A stretch of DNA of 64,000 nt from Selaginella moellendorffii (Eukaryota > Streptophyta > Lycopodiopsida > Selaginellales > Selaginellaceae): contig NW_003314326.1 of assembly GCF_000143415.4 (NCBI RefSeq), positions 190,945 to 254,944 of the forward strand. Direction: 5' to 3'. The notes beneath the pieces were generated by a model, which was given only the letters and a program-made list of their open reading frames with translations, had not been told where the DNA came from and did no database searches. Positions 19,848-31,907 of this stretch are shown piece by piece; within the stretch, counting starts at the first letter, position 1, and each line of letters opens with the position of its first letter. The position numbers and the translations under genes are program-made.

Positions 19848-20839
19848 TCAGCCAACTCTGAACGAATCCTGGATGCTTCGCAGTTCCCTGGCATGCTTCC
19901 GCCATTGGAGTCCTACACAAAGAGAGAGAGATAGATTGGAACACAGAACTTCGTGAGAAGAAAAACTTACCGCTCGCGTTGACAGACATGAGATAGAGCC
20001 TGTTCCCAGCGGCTGTTGCCGTGATGAGTACGTGTGGCTCCAGCTCGTACTGGTAGTAAGTTCTCCCATCGTACTGCTTCACTTCCATGTCTTTGACGCT
20101 GCCCTCGATGTTCTTGCCGGTCACCTCTGGCCCGAACGCGTCGATCACCTTCTCTGGTGGTCCGATCTCTTCGATCTTGGCATTGTCATCGATTGCTGCC
20201 ACCATCCAAATCGATATGAGTCTAGATGCTTTGAGACACTCTAGCTACTCACTGTCTGAAAATCTCCTCACGGGAGCCACAACGACTGCGATGCTGCCTT
20301 CTTCGCTGCTGGCAAACCGGAGGTCAATCTCGGTTCCACCCAGGTCCGCTATAGACACGGGAACCTGTGCATTACGAAAGTATATTGCGGATGGACATGG
20401 AGAATGTTCACGGAGCCTACCTCTTGCCAGTTTTGTGGAACTCGGAAAGAGTATGGTATCATGGGACTCCAGCCCACGCCATGGCCGCCAGATTTCTCAT
20501 CGGGTCTTCGGTACGTTCTGATGCCTGTACAATGAAAGATGTGATCTTGGAATCAATGGAAATTTCACTCTCACCATTCTCGTCAGGAAGGGAAAGGCCG
20601 GGAACGCGTCCCGCAAGGAGGGTTTGTGACACCGCGATTGCCTCTTGGTGGTGGACGCAGCTTTGGTGGAGAATGAGCGATCCTCCAGCCAGGAGGAAAT
20701 TCCTGCGGTGGGTGCTATGAAAACCATTACCACACTCGCCTTGCACATCGCCCGAGGAAAGAGCTCGCGCTAGTACTCGCAATCGCAATCGTAGCGCCGG
20801 CACGCAGCCAAGGCGTCCACCACCGCAAGCCAGGGCCAT
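19848..20839 (-). CDS. PsbP domain-containing protein, PPD4-like, thylakoid lumen
   Basis: Five exons (20839-20575, 20524-20421, 20364-20253, 20195-19971, 19912-19848) give 256 residues. A plastid leader is followed by a twin-Arg lumen signal (HRRNFLLAGGSLILH). The mature PsbP domain has GIRTYRRPDEKSGGHGVGW, PYSFRVPQNWQEVPVSIADL, GGTEIDLRFASSEEGSIAVV and HVLITATAAGNRLYLMSVN, ending GLQWRKHARELRSIQDSFRV. The pattern fits Arabidopsis PPD4 rather than PsbP itself; PPD proteins are lumenal and linked to photosystem assembly, with PPD4's exact role unsettled. The ATG at 20839 is the first AUG. Its 3' part is copied as a relic at 16843-17005. Confidence 0.9.
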
Positions 20840-21050
20840 CACTTGGACCTAGAATATGCGAATCTCGATTGCATTTGGTTGGAGAAATCCTGGATGATAA
20901 AGTTGCAAATTATAACACTTGAGTGAAATATCCAGGAGCGATCATTCCGCATGAATGGTGTTTTTGCAGGCAACGTCGATCTTCCTCCCTGCCACACCTG
21001 GAACGGCTAAAGGTCGTCGCGCCAAAGATAAAGAAATCCGCATATAAAGT

Positions 21051-21192
21051 CCAAAGTTCTCGCAGGGTACTTGTTATGGTTGTAGAAAATGAGCAAGATA
21101 GCATCCCAGTGGTCAGCTTGGCCAAAGTTCTTGCAGGGTACTTGTTATGGTTGTAGAAAATGAGCAAGATAGCATCCCCAATGGTCAGCAAC
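21051..21192. repeat. 71-bp tandem duplication upstream of the P450 reductase gene
   Basis: Two adjacent copies, 21051-21121 and 21122-21192, share CCAAAGTTCT, then GCAGGGTACTTGTTATGG and TGTAGAAAATGAGCAAGATA, with only a few differences. They lie about 400 bp before the CPR start codon. The rest of 20840-21595 holds no gene I can support. Confidence 0.85.
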
Positions 21193-21595
21193 AACTTGTC
21201 TATCTCCATCTCCCGGTTGACAATATCTCGAAAACGCGCTCACACAAAAAGAATCAGGAGCGATCTCGGCCGTTGAACGCTTGAAGAATCCACGGCGAGG
21301 TGGTTACGCCTTTATATTGCTGACTTGGCACTACTGTGGTGGCGCCACGTGTCAGTCAAAGGCGCCAGGTCTGGTAGGTGTGAACGGTGGCTGGCCGCGT
21401 GGACTGGTTGCAGTAGTGTTGTGGAATTGTGGGCAGCGCAAATCCCCCATTCTTTTTGTGGAGGGCTCCTGGGGCTGGGAAGCGAATTGGAGGAACAAGA
21501 GATCAATCCCTCCTCCCTCCTCTGCTATTTCCGGCCCAGCGATAGCTTCATTCTCATCGATTTTTAGGTCTTCATTTTAAGCGCGCTCGCAGCAA

Positions 21596-24500
21596 ATGGA
21601 GCAGATGGGCGGAGGAATGGAGTCGTCGAGCCTGGATTTCGTGCTGGCGCTCTTGGGCGTCAAGGGGATGGCGTCCACCAACATCTCCCCGCTCACCCTG
21701 CTGCTGTCGGCGCTGCTCCTCGTGGCCGGGGCGCTCTTCCTCTGGTGGAAGGCAGCTGATGCCGGCAAGCGCGTGGCGGAGCCGCCCACAGTGGTGACGC
21801 CAATTGTGGAAGCCGAGGAGGAGGAGGCCGATGATCTAGCAGGCTACACGAGCAAAGTGACCGTCTTCTTTGGCACCCAAACCGGAACCGCGGAAGGTTT
21901 TGCAAAGGTGTGGTTTTTGTTTATATTTCTCGCTCCCTCTTTTTGGCGTCTTCGCTCCAGCCAGCTTCCGGGATTGATTTTTCGTGTTCTTCTAGGCCCT
22001 GGTCGAGGAAGCAAAGTCTCGATACGACAGGGTTCTCTTCAAGGCCGTCGACTTGGTAAACTTCTTTTCTTCGTTCTTTCCAGTCTTTCTAAAGGCTACT
22101 CTTTGTTCCAGGACAACTACGCAGCGGACGACGACCACTATCGGCTCAGGCTCAAGAAGGAGAAGCTGGCCATCTTTATGCTCGCAACGTGAGAATCTCG
22201 TGTGGAGTTTAATAATCTCTGCCAAGCAGCGTTTTGTGAACTGTGCATCTTTGTGTTCTTTGCAGGTATGGTGACGGAGAACCGACGGACAATGCGGCCA
22301 GGTTCTACAAATTCCTTACGGAGGTAGAAGACTCTTTTTCTTTTCCTTGGAATCTTTAAGTAAGATCGATCGACTTGCAGGGTGGTGACGAAAGAGGCTT
22401 GTGGCTGAACGAGATGACTTACGCGGTGTTTGGTCTGGGCAACCGCCAGTACGAGTACTTCAACAAGGTAGACCGACCGTTCATCCTTTTGCGATTGCTG
22501 ATAGTTAAAACTTGATCTCGTCACAAGGTTGGAAAGGACGTGGACGAGGAATTGGAGAAGCAAGGTGCCAAAAGGCTTGTTCCCTGTGGAGTTGGCGATG
22601 ACGACCAATGCATCGAAGACGATTTCTCCGCCTGGTACGACTCTCTAAGTGCTAGTGCTTAAAGGCTTACGCGTGTTTCTACACACAGGCGCGAGCAGCT
22701 ATGGCCGGAGCTTGACGCTTTGCTTCGGAACGAGGACGACGTTGCCATTCCTTCCACTACCACTTACACGGCAGCTGTCAGCGAATACCGAGTTGTAATT
22801 CATGAGAAGCTAGCAAAACTCGTCGAAGGGAGCTTTCTCCCGGTGGAAAACGGTGGGCCTGTCGTTATTGATATGAACCATCCTTGTCGGTGAGAGCCTC
22901 TTTTCATCTTGTTGCTTTTAGTTCTCCTCTCATTTATTGTGCCCGGGATTCCAGAGCCATCGTGGCCGCTCGGAAAGAGCTCCATACGCCCTTGTCCGAC
23001 AGATCGTGCACCCACTTGGAGTTCGACATAGCTGCGACTGGCATCAGGTACGCTAAAGCCCTCTCTTTTATCTCAAGCTCACACATATAAGTCTTGTGAT
23101 TTTATTTAGTTACGAGACTGGAGACCATGTTGGTGTGTACGCTGAGAATTGTCACGACGTTGTGGAGGAGGCTGCCAATCTTCTAGATTATACGCTGGAC
23201 ACAGTCTTTTCACTTCACACAGACACGGAAGATGGCACTCCGTTGCCTGGTAGCCTTCTTCCGCCATTTCCCACACCCTGCACTCTAAGAACTGCCTTGG
23301 CTCGTTATGCCGACTTGCAAACTCCTCCTCGCAAGGTAATGCACATCGGCCACCCCAAGTTTCTGTTCTCCTAACCTTTGCTTTTTGTCTGTGTAGGCTG
23401 TGCTTGCTGTCCTTGCGGCATATACATCAGAGACTAGCCATGCAGACCGTTTGAAGCACCTAGCATCGCTGCAAGGAAAGGTTGGTTGTGATCGTACAGG
23501 GTTTACATTTTCCAGCTTGTCTTGACTTTGGTGATGTTTTCCTGCAGGAGGACTATTCGCAATACATTTCTTCGTGTCAAAGGACCCTGCTGGAGGTTTT
23601 GGCTGACTTTTCCTCTGTCAAGCTGCCACTCGGGGTCTTCTTCGCTTCAGTGGCTCCGCGTTTGATGCCAAGATATTATTCCATCTCGTCCTCTCCAAAG
23701 TACGTCCTTTCTCGCCTACTCCTGTGCTCACTGTCATTGCTGCGCAGGTTTGCGCCCACTAGGATTCACGTCACTTGCGCGTTAGTTCATGGACCAAGTC
23801 CAACTGGCCGCCTGTTTAGAGGAGTTTGCTCTACATGGATGAAGGTTTGAAATTTTTTTTCAAGTGTCCGTCTCTAACTAGGAAACGCTTGTGTGACAGA
23901 ATGCTCGCTCCGCCGAAGAGGCCGGCGATGACTGCAGCTGGGCTCCTATATTTGTGCGACAATCAAACTTCAAGCTTCCTGCGGACCCGAAAATTCCCAT
24001 CGTGATGATAGGACCTGGCACCGGCCTGGCACCTTTCAGAGGATTCCTCCAGGTGTTTTTTTCTTGTGTGATTTATTTTATTCCTGGAACTCATTTCTGT
24101 TACTTCTCAGGAAAGAGCTGCTCTACAAGATTCGGGTGAACAACTGGGGCCCTCGGTTCTTTTCTTTGGATGCCGCAATCGGAATCAGGTAAATGTGTTT
24201 CTCGTTTTTTGTGTTGTTTTGTCCGCAACGCCCAGTCTTGTGAGCAGGATTTCATTTACGAGCGCGAACTGAACGAGTATGTGAGCAGAGGAACTTTGGC
24301 AAACCTGTACGTGGCCTTTTCGCGAGAGGGCTCCACCAAGGAATACGTCCAACACAAGATGCAAGACAAGGTGCGTTTGTTATCTCCTGTATCTCTCTCG
24401 TCTCATACTGCTTGTTTTGTTGTTCCTTCTTTCAGGCTACTGACTTGTGGAGACTTCTGTCTAACGGGGCCTACTTGTATGTCTGCGGCGATGCCAAAGG

Positions 24501-24674
24501 AATGGCTCGCGACGTTCACAAGATGCTGCTTACCATTGTCCAAACCGAGGTGAGTTTTTGTGCTTACCACCGATGCAAAAGTCAACTTTTTCTTGGCAGG
24601 GCAACGTCAAGGAAGCTGAGGCTTTTGTCAAGCAACTGCAAAACGATGGTCGATATTTGAGAGACGTCTGGTGA
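21596..24674 (+). CDS. CPR: NADPH-cytochrome P450 reductase
   Basis: Seventeen exons with short introns join in frame to 698 residues, the usual length. The enzyme moves electrons from NADPH through FAD and FMN to P450s at the ER. An N-terminal anchor ([19 protein letters not shown], about residues 38-56) is followed by the FMN domain ([50 protein letters not shown]), the connecting/FAD region ([21 protein letters not shown]) and the NADPH region ([44 protein letters not shown]). It ends YLRDVW, with the aromatic last residue that stacks on FAD. Exons: 21596-21907, 21996-22055, 22112-22188, 22266-22323, 22381-22467, 22528-22634, 22689-22889, 22955-23047, 23110-23335, 23397-23480, 23548-23699, 23748-23844, 23900-24052, 24111-24188, 24248-24370, 24436-24549, 24600-24674. 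Confidence 0.96.
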
Positions 24675-24878
24675 TTGCTTTACCTGCGAAGTGATTGAAA
24701 CAAGGAAACGACGTACACTACGAATTTTGTAGTTAGCATTCATTGAGAGACGAATTGTCTCTTGCTGTATTCAACCGACTCCAAACCATTTCACCCATTA
24801 ATTAACGCAACTTCATACTTTGTGCTTGCGAAGTAAACGTGAATCAATCTCAATGCAATAACACTTTGTTCACTTGAG

Positions 24879-25720
24879 CTACTTGTGCTCATGGTATACG
24901 AGAAACTCCAGCTCGAAGATCCGTTCCTGGTGCTTCTTGTTCAGCTCTCGCAGCTCCGCCATGGCCTTGTGAAGATCTGCGTTAGCAAGCTGGAGTTGCT
25001 CCAGCTTCGCATTGCACTGCTCCAGCTGCTTTTCCAACTCCGCCTTACCATTCTTTGTCTCCGCCTCCAGCTTGGCCATGCGATCCATCACTTCATCTTG
25101 CATCGCCGCCAGGAGGCCTTCCGCATGGAGCTTTTTCTCCTTCGCATCTTTTACCTCGGCCTGGAGACTAAGCTTTTGCTCCCTGGTATCTTTCACCTCG
25201 GCCTGCAAACTAAGCTTTTGGTCCCGGGCGTCTCTCACCTGGGCCTCCAACTCTTTAACCTCCCCCGACAAGGCAGTATACTTGGCCACCAATCCCTTCC
25301 CCGCATCCGTGGACACGTTCACCGTGGGTGGCAAACCTGGTGTCAGCTGCGCCCACTCCGCAACCGTGAGCCCCTCGAGACCATCTGTATGTAACAGGTT
25401 AGTTCACCGTGGAAGAAGACTCGCGGCACCTATGACATAGTGAACGAAGTCTTTGGGATCAAGCACGCTCCTCGTGGGGAGAAGCTTCTGTGCACTCCTC
25501 AGGCATTCCTCGACCGTGGCTTTGGCTGGCGCTGCCAACTTTGCTACCTTTGTGAAGGCTAAGTCCGGCTCCATAAACTCGACACATATCCTCACCTGTG
25601 CATCCTGTGTTACGTGGGAAAGTATGTGAGAATCCCAAGCGTTACCTCATCAGGGCCAACAGAAGGGTCCACGGTAGCCTTCGCTTTACCTTTGTGCTTC
25701 TCGCGCTTCTTGTTACCCAT
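24879..25720 (-). CDS. Small coiled-coil protein, unknown function
   Basis: Three exons (25720-25646, 25595-25430, 25384-24879) give 248 residues. It begins with a Lys-rich MGNKKREKHKGKAKA segment, then a short globular part (VRICVEFMEPDLAFTK, AKATVEECLRSAQKLLPT). The C-terminal about 150 residues are a continuous coiled coil with two near-identical 14-residue repeats (QKLSLQAEVKDTRE / KLSLQAEVKDAKE) and end EFLVYHEHK. No named domain is recognised. It starts only 47 bp after the stop of the long EF-hand protein, on the same strand. A shared flagellar or basal-body role is a guess from that neighbour. Confidence 0.72.
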
Positions 25721-25767
25721 ACTACCTCGTCAAAAACCCTACCCCCGACCCTCTTTATGGCGGAGAA

Positions 25768-28700
25768 TCACTCCACAATGGGACTGTCCTCCACATCATC
25801 TTGAACGTCTGGTACTGACTTTGGTTCTCCCAGTGTGTCACCTTCCTCCTGAAGAAGGGCCTCCTCGTCACCTTCTTGCATCTGCTGTGACGCTGGCTGC
25901 TCTTCCTCGTCTTGTCCACAGAAGCGAAGCACAAACTGCCTGAACGTCTGCACCGCGGAGTTGACGTCCACCTTCTGCTGCATTAAGTCTTGCAGCACCT
26001 CCTTTGAGAAATCATACTCGTCTTTGCTTGCGTTCACTTTTTCTGGGTCGATATCATCTTGGACCTGTGGAAATGGCAAAACGTGTGACGATGAGTTGAT
26101 AGTAGTGAATAAATTTCCATAGATTGCTAGTTACCTGTGACCAGGTCTTCTTGAGAAGGTCGAATACAGTGCTGGCAGGCGCTTCAATGCCGTGGTTATA
26201 GGCTATTTGAGCAAAGGCCTGTGGACTGATGCTGTCTCCTCCATCCGGCATCATCAATAGTGTCTCCCTGAACATCCTGATTGCACTTTGCTGCGAGATC
26301 GATGAATCTGCAGTAGTGACAATCTCTCGGAACTCGCTGAACGTCAAAACTCCATCTTGATTTGCGTCTCCGGCAATGAACAGATTCTCCAGCTCGGTTG
26401 CCTGAGATACTTTAACATCAAAACCACGTAAAATCAGAAGGCCTTAATACCTTATCCTTGGGAACTGGCTTGCTGACTTGAATGCTCTTTCTCCGTTCGT
26501 CTTGTATGGTGTCCTGGATAAACAAGAATAGCGAGGACTCTCAGAAGCTGTATCTCCTTTTCTTTTCCTGTTCTTACCATCTTATGTGGATAGACCGCTA
26601 GTATCGCCTCCACAAGCAGGTCCCAATCAACTTTTCGTACTTCACTTTCCTTCACAAGCTTCCTGATCTGCAAAGTTCACAACTTTTACTTTGAAAGGAA
26701 AACAGCAAAGTCAAGACTTACCTCTGGTGACGCCTTTTCAGTCACTGCATTCTTTGCAACGTACTTCTCCACGAACGACAATGCTGCTCCCTGGCTTCCA
26801 AAGTAGGCAACGAGATTGGGCTCGTCGGCAATGAAAGCGTACTGGGATGCATTCAAGAATATAAGACCGTCGTCTTGGTCAGATGGAAGCAGCACTCCTG
26901 TTTTGCTTGAAGCTCGCTGAAGGATTTTAAGGTAGAGATAGAGATCGGGCTCGCTGTAGTTGTTGGTTTCGTCCATACCAACAAACCGGCTGAAGACTCT
27001 GATCTGCCAGGACGTAGAAAAGCATATTAGAAACTTCTCCATTACGGCTTTAATGCCTGCCTACTTTATGATGCTTCTCAATCTCCTTGTTGGTGATGAG
27101 TGTCTTGACCGTCTTAAAAACACCAAAGATCGCTGACTCGCTGAGACCTTTGAGTCCATACTGATTAAGCATGAAATCATAGACAAACTCGCAACAAGTT
27201 TGCCGCTCATTATTGCAAGAGTCATCGACAGAATCTGCGACAATTTTGCTCACGTACACCGACGCAATTAGCTTTGTTAGCTGCAGAACCGGAAGAGTAT
27301 CTATAGATCAGGCCGAAGAAACAAAATAACAGAAAGAAGACGATGCTTTACCTGCCGAACGTTGAAAAATTTTACAGTCTTGGGCGGGTTGTAAATCTTC
27401 ATCATCTTTGCAAACCCGAGAGGCACGTAAGACTTGAGCTGGGAACCAAATTTGCTTCCTTTGGATTTCCTGCTCTTCCTCATCTCACTGGGCCTGCCGC
27501 TGCTTGGGCCGCCCTCTATGAAAGAAACTTTTGCGCCCTCTACGGCAACAGAACCCCGCTTCCCTTGCATCAAGCTCTTGTGCCGCTGCATAAACTTCTC
27601 CCTGAACTTGTCGCCCAAAACTGTTCCAGTCATCTCGCAATACTTTTTGAGAAGGACCTCAATCTTCTCTGCCAATGCACCCTCCATCGGGAGCCTGTCG
27701 AGCAAGCCTATAGTGTCCACCGCAAGTGTCTCGAACTCTTTCAAGCGTTCGACGATTGGGGGGCCTTCGGCTTTGTCCTTGCCAGCAGCTTCGGGATCAA
27801 CCCATCCCCCAGCTAGAGCTTTCAAGTCGTCAGCACTCAGCTCAGCTTGTGGAGCTGCTCCTCCTGCTTCTGCTTCTGCTCCAGCTCCCTCTGCCTCTGC
27901 CTTGACCTCTTTTTCCACCTCCTCACCACCTTTTTCTTTGGCCTCGACTATCTTCTTTGGTGGAAATATATTTGGCGGCGCGCTTTGGCATCTTCTCAGT
28001 CCCTTGCTGGGATCGGTCTGTGTGTAATCGTCTCGTCGATTTGTCTCTGAAACAGGCACCGCTGTCTGCTGCTTTTCACCTTCCTCAAGTTGCTGGAGCT
28101 CTTCTTCTGTCAGCTGTTCAGTAGATTCATCGGCTCCTGCTTTTTTGCCAGCTTCTGCTCCCTCGGTTTGTGCACCTTCGGCAGTAGCTCCTCCGGCCTC
28201 AAGTTTCTTGCGCTCCTCCTCCTGTCTCTTCAGCTCGAGTTGCTTTTTAAGTTCCTCCTCCTGCTGCTTCAGTTCCTCTTCCGTGGGTTCGTGCGTGTAT
28301 CTGAACGATATCGACCGCTTTTTCAGGTTGACGAGATACTCGTTCCGGGATCTGGGTGACATGTTCTCCGTGCGACACAGCCGACACCTCTTGATCTTCC
28401 TCATCTCAATGTCCTTGTCTTTGAGTTTGGCCCGTATAACGTCATACTGGTCCCTGTAAAAGTCGTGATCGGAAAGCATCCGCGACAGGTGATCTTTCGC
28501 CCCTTCTAGATCATCTCGTAGCCGCTTCATTTCATCTTCTGTAGCATTGAGCTTTGGTTCCGCTCGCACAAGAACCTGAGCGTGCATGCAAATAGACTAG
28601 TTAAGGTTTGTAAGGTTAGCACGCTTTCGACTAGTACCTGATTGAAAATACGTAGCAATTGCCTCCAAAGATGGAGAAGGAGGTTTCCACGCTCTTCGCA

Positions 28701-30501
28701 ATGGATATCCACCTGCCATGTTTATCTAACTCCAACAGTAGAGCCATGAAAGAAGAATATTTGCACACATACCTGACGAACGATTTCTAGGAAGGCAATA
28801 GAATGAAGAACAAACGCGGCTTCCACGTTCTCAAAACGTCCATCCACTTTCTCACAATGGTTCTTTTGCATTGCATGCTGCAGCCAATCTCCGAGCAGTT
28901 GCACGTCCTCTCTTTTACCTGGCTGTTTGAATACAAATAATCACACCCGAGGTTTTTCGACTACTGCAAAGTATTACCTGAAGAGCAGGAAAGACAACCG
29001 TATACCATCTCTTATCGAATGGACTGTAGGTGAACTTGCAGTCGGGTCTTCCCAGAAGTTCTGGCTGCCAGACAAAAACGTTATCAACCGGTATGACTGA
29101 CAGTGCGAAGAGTACCTGGACGACATACTTGTTCACAACATAGTCCTCGACGGGAATGTAAGAAGGCAGAGAAGAAGGAGGTGGAGCAGCGCTCTTGTGT
29201 GGTTCCAGGGACTGCTGCTGATCCTGCGGAGGGTCGTCCTTTGCTTGTTTTTCAACAGCTACAGGCTCGTTGTCGACTTCAGTGAGATGAGCAGCAGCAG
29301 CAGGAGCAGCAGGCTCAGCGTCCTTGGCGCTAACATCTTCGTGCTTGCTTCCTTCGACCTCGTCAACATTCTTAGAGAGCTCGGTACCTTGGTCACCAGG
29401 GATTGGAGAGACGACTGGATTAGTGCACTCGACAAAACGGATTATGAGCTCCCTGACTTTCTCGAGTAGAAGCCGGTCCTTGACTAAGAAACCAGCCTCC
29501 GGCGGAACCCTGTTCACCCTGGCTTCCATGGCTTCCCACTCGGCTCTTATCTCGCGGACGTGCTCGCCTGCAAGTTGAGGGATGGATTCCATCTGCGTCA
29601 GACGAGTGCTGTGTGAAGCTGCTATAAACGAGGAGTCCAGTTAACGGTTCATCGATGCCACGAGCTCACAAGAACAAAAAAGAAAAGTTACCTGGATGAA
29701 CATCTCGCGGATTTCCGTGTCTTTGAGACCAATCGCTTGGAGCAGCCACTGCTTTGCACTGATTGGAACAGTCGCCGAGGCCACAGTCCCGGACTTGGTC
29801 TTCCGTATAGCATGAGGAACGTTCGACTTTCTCCCGGCGCCATAGTCCGGAGGTCTCAAGTGAGGAACTGCTCGAACGCCTTCTCTGGAAGCCCCGGTGA
29901 GCTTGGTGAGATAGTCCGGAACTTTCATAAGGAGTCCTCTCTTGCAGAAGGTGTCCACCACCTCCTCTCTCTCCACGACTTTGTCGCGTGGCTTGCTTCC
30001 AGAGGAGTAGCCGCCGGGGATCCTCGGCGTCCTCACCGCAGCACACGCCTGGAGCCTCTCACTCACAAGCTCGGCCATGTCCGCCGCCTTGGAGCTCCCG
30101 CAAGTGGAGCTCGCAACCTCCCTAGCGGCGGCAGCTCCCACCCTCCGCCCCCTCCTCTCCTCCTGGACGTGCTCCTTCCTCTGGAACCCCGTGTGCTCGT
30201 GGCTGGACAGGCGAGTGGGAGTGGTGGACGGACCTCTGTGCGATGCAATGCGGCCCAAATCCACCGACGCCGATCGCTTGAACACATCGTGGGAGAAGGC
30301 CGAGCGAGACGACGCCTGACCCACCTCGAATGCCCGCCTGCTGGGCGACGGCGATCGATGCGACACGGTCGCCCTTGCCAATGCCGCCCCTTCCTCGCGG
30401 CTTGGGATGCATCGCTTGAGCTTCAGCACGGATCCGCGCAGCCACGACGAGTTGATGCCGCTGCCCTTGTCCTGCGGCGCCGGAAACTTGTCCAGCAGCA
30501 T
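25768..30501 (-). CDS. Large EF-hand/coiled-coil protein, probably flagellar
   Basis: Eleven exons, all joined in phase 0 (30501-29692, 29592-28978, 28922-28773, 28712-28638, 28575-27352, 27280-27065, 27003-26722, 26667-26578, 26513-26451, 26401-26135, 26064-25768), give about 1,362 residues. The first about 270 are basic and Ser-rich. The middle holds acidic, Ala/Glu-rich coiled coil around a CRLC motif (IKRCRLCRTENMSPRSRNEY). A helical domain LTKLIASVYVSKIVADSV is followed by an EF-hand loop, DANQDGVLTFSEF, with all calcium ligands, and an acidic tail. I do not recognise a named family with certainty; the architecture resembles ciliary/flagellar associated proteins. That fits a plant with motile sperm, but it is inference. 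Confidence 0.7.
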
Positions 30502-30529
30502 CGCGCATTCTTCTCCTCCTCCCCCACGC

Positions 30530-30556
30530 TAGGGTTTAATCCCTCCAAAACCCTAA
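30530..30556. promoter_or_regulatory. Two telo-box motifs in a divergent promoter
   Basis: TAGGGTTTA (30530-30538) and AAACCCTAA (30548-30556) lie in the 138-bp gap between the EF-hand gene (-) and the phosphoglycerate-mutase-like gene (+). In plants the telo-box marks promoters active in dividing cells. Confidence 0.5.
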
Positions 30557-30639
30557 ATAACGACCGTATTGCCGGCTGAAGTGTCATCTTGCGGTTTGAA
30601 CCCTGGACCTCCTTTTTGGTTTTCGCCCTAATCGTGGCC

Positions 30640-31678
30640 ATGGCCGTCTTGATTTGTGTGCGTCATGGTGAGACGACATGGAACGCCAGCGGGAAGCTCC
30701 AGGTATGTGTGTGTCGATCGATCGATCGGCTACCATGGCATTGACGATCATGGATCCTATTTTTTTTTCTTTCTTTTTTGTTGTTTTTTTTCTTCTTGTC
30801 AGGGACAATTGGAGACCGATCTAAACGACGCTGGAAGGAAGCAAGCATCCGCTGTATGTTGAAAAGACTAGAATGCAGCCAAGAGTCTGTGGAGGTCAGG
30901 ATGATCAAAGCGATCTCTCTCATTTTTGTCTTTTGGTTTTCGTCCTCTCAGCTTGCGGAACATTTGGCTAAACAAAGCTCGCAGAAGATCACAGCGGTTT
31001 ACTCGTCGGATCTTCGCCGTGCATCAGACACGGCCCAGACAATCGCTGAAAAGCTGGGATTGTCACAGGTAGAGCATGCTTCTCCCATGTGTTCTTGAGA
31101 ATGTCAAACGTTTTCTTATGGCTTTTGCAGGTGAGCACGACACCACTGCTTCGAGAGCGGCATTTGGGCAGGCTCCAAGGCCTGACGCCAAAGCAAGCTC
31201 GCGAGAGAGAAGCCCACGCGTTTAAGATACTCGCCTCTTCGTCCGGCGACGAACCCATCCCGGTGAGAACTAAGGCTCAGTGTTGTGAGTGAGCTCACAG
31301 ATGGTTTTCTCAGGGTGGAGGGGAGAGCTTCGGTGAGATGCGCGATCGCGCGGCAAGAGCGGCTGAAGACATTGCTCGGCAGCACGAAGGTATTCCTAGA
31401 TCTTCTCCGATCGACACACCCGTTTGATGAGTGTGTGGTCTCTTCTCTTTCTTCAAGGCGAGAGAGTGGTGGTGGTGACGCACGGTGGTGTTCTTCAGTC
31501 CATGCATGTCACCGCGACGGGCAAGCCAGCGCCGGGCCGTGTCCCCAACGCGTCGATCAATGTCTTGAGCATCTCTAGCGACAACCAGTGGAAGTTCCAG
31601 TCGTGGTGCGACGTGGAGCATCTCAAGGGCGTTGGCTTCTTGTCCTCGGCATTTGGAGGTGGCGCCAAGTCGGGCTGA
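30640..31678 (+). CDS. Phosphoglycerate mutase-like histidine phosphatase
   Basis: Six exons (30640-30702, 30803-30853, 30952-31068, 31131-31262, 31314-31389, 31458-31678) give 219 residues. The catalytic His is in LICVRHGETTWNASGKLQGQ. Other marks are the YSSDLRRASDTAQTIAEKLG phosphate-pocket segment, LLRERHLGRLQGLTP with the catalytic Glu/Arg, GGGESFGEMRDRAARAAEDI and the second catalytic His in VVVTHGGVLQSMH. It matches the plant phosphoglycerate mutase-like 4 group; these cofactor-independent-of-BPG phosphatases act on small phosphoesters, with the true substrate unproven. No transit peptide is seen. Exons 4-6 exist again as a relic at 34510-34770. Confidence 0.92.
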
Positions 31679-31714
31679 CCCTCTCTTCTTTCCAATTGAG
31701 ACTCTCCATTCTTT

Positions 31715-31890
31715 AGCAGCCTACGGTCCTGTGCTTGCACTGTCCATGCTCGAATCCTCAGTGGAAGATGCGTCTTTCTGATCCCGGAAAAGGCAGAGAT
31801 CCGAACATCATGATCCAGGCGTATGCCCGGAATGCGTATACTGCTCAAGCCATGAATTTCTTTCACCAAACAGGTCACTTGGACTCCTGA
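31715..31890 (+). pseudogene. Relic: 5' end of a PPR gene
   Basis: Bases 31717-31885 match 34836-35105, the start of the intact PPR gene at 34819: GGTCCTGTGCTTGC, GCTCGAATC, ATCATGATCCAGGC, ATGCCCGGAATG and ATTTCTTTCACCA recur in order. About 100 bp of the middle is deleted and frames are broken. It directly follows the phosphoglycerate-mutase-like gene, as the intact PPR gene follows that gene's relic. Confidence 0.88.
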
Positions 31891-31907
31891 AACGTAATCA
31901 CTCGCAA

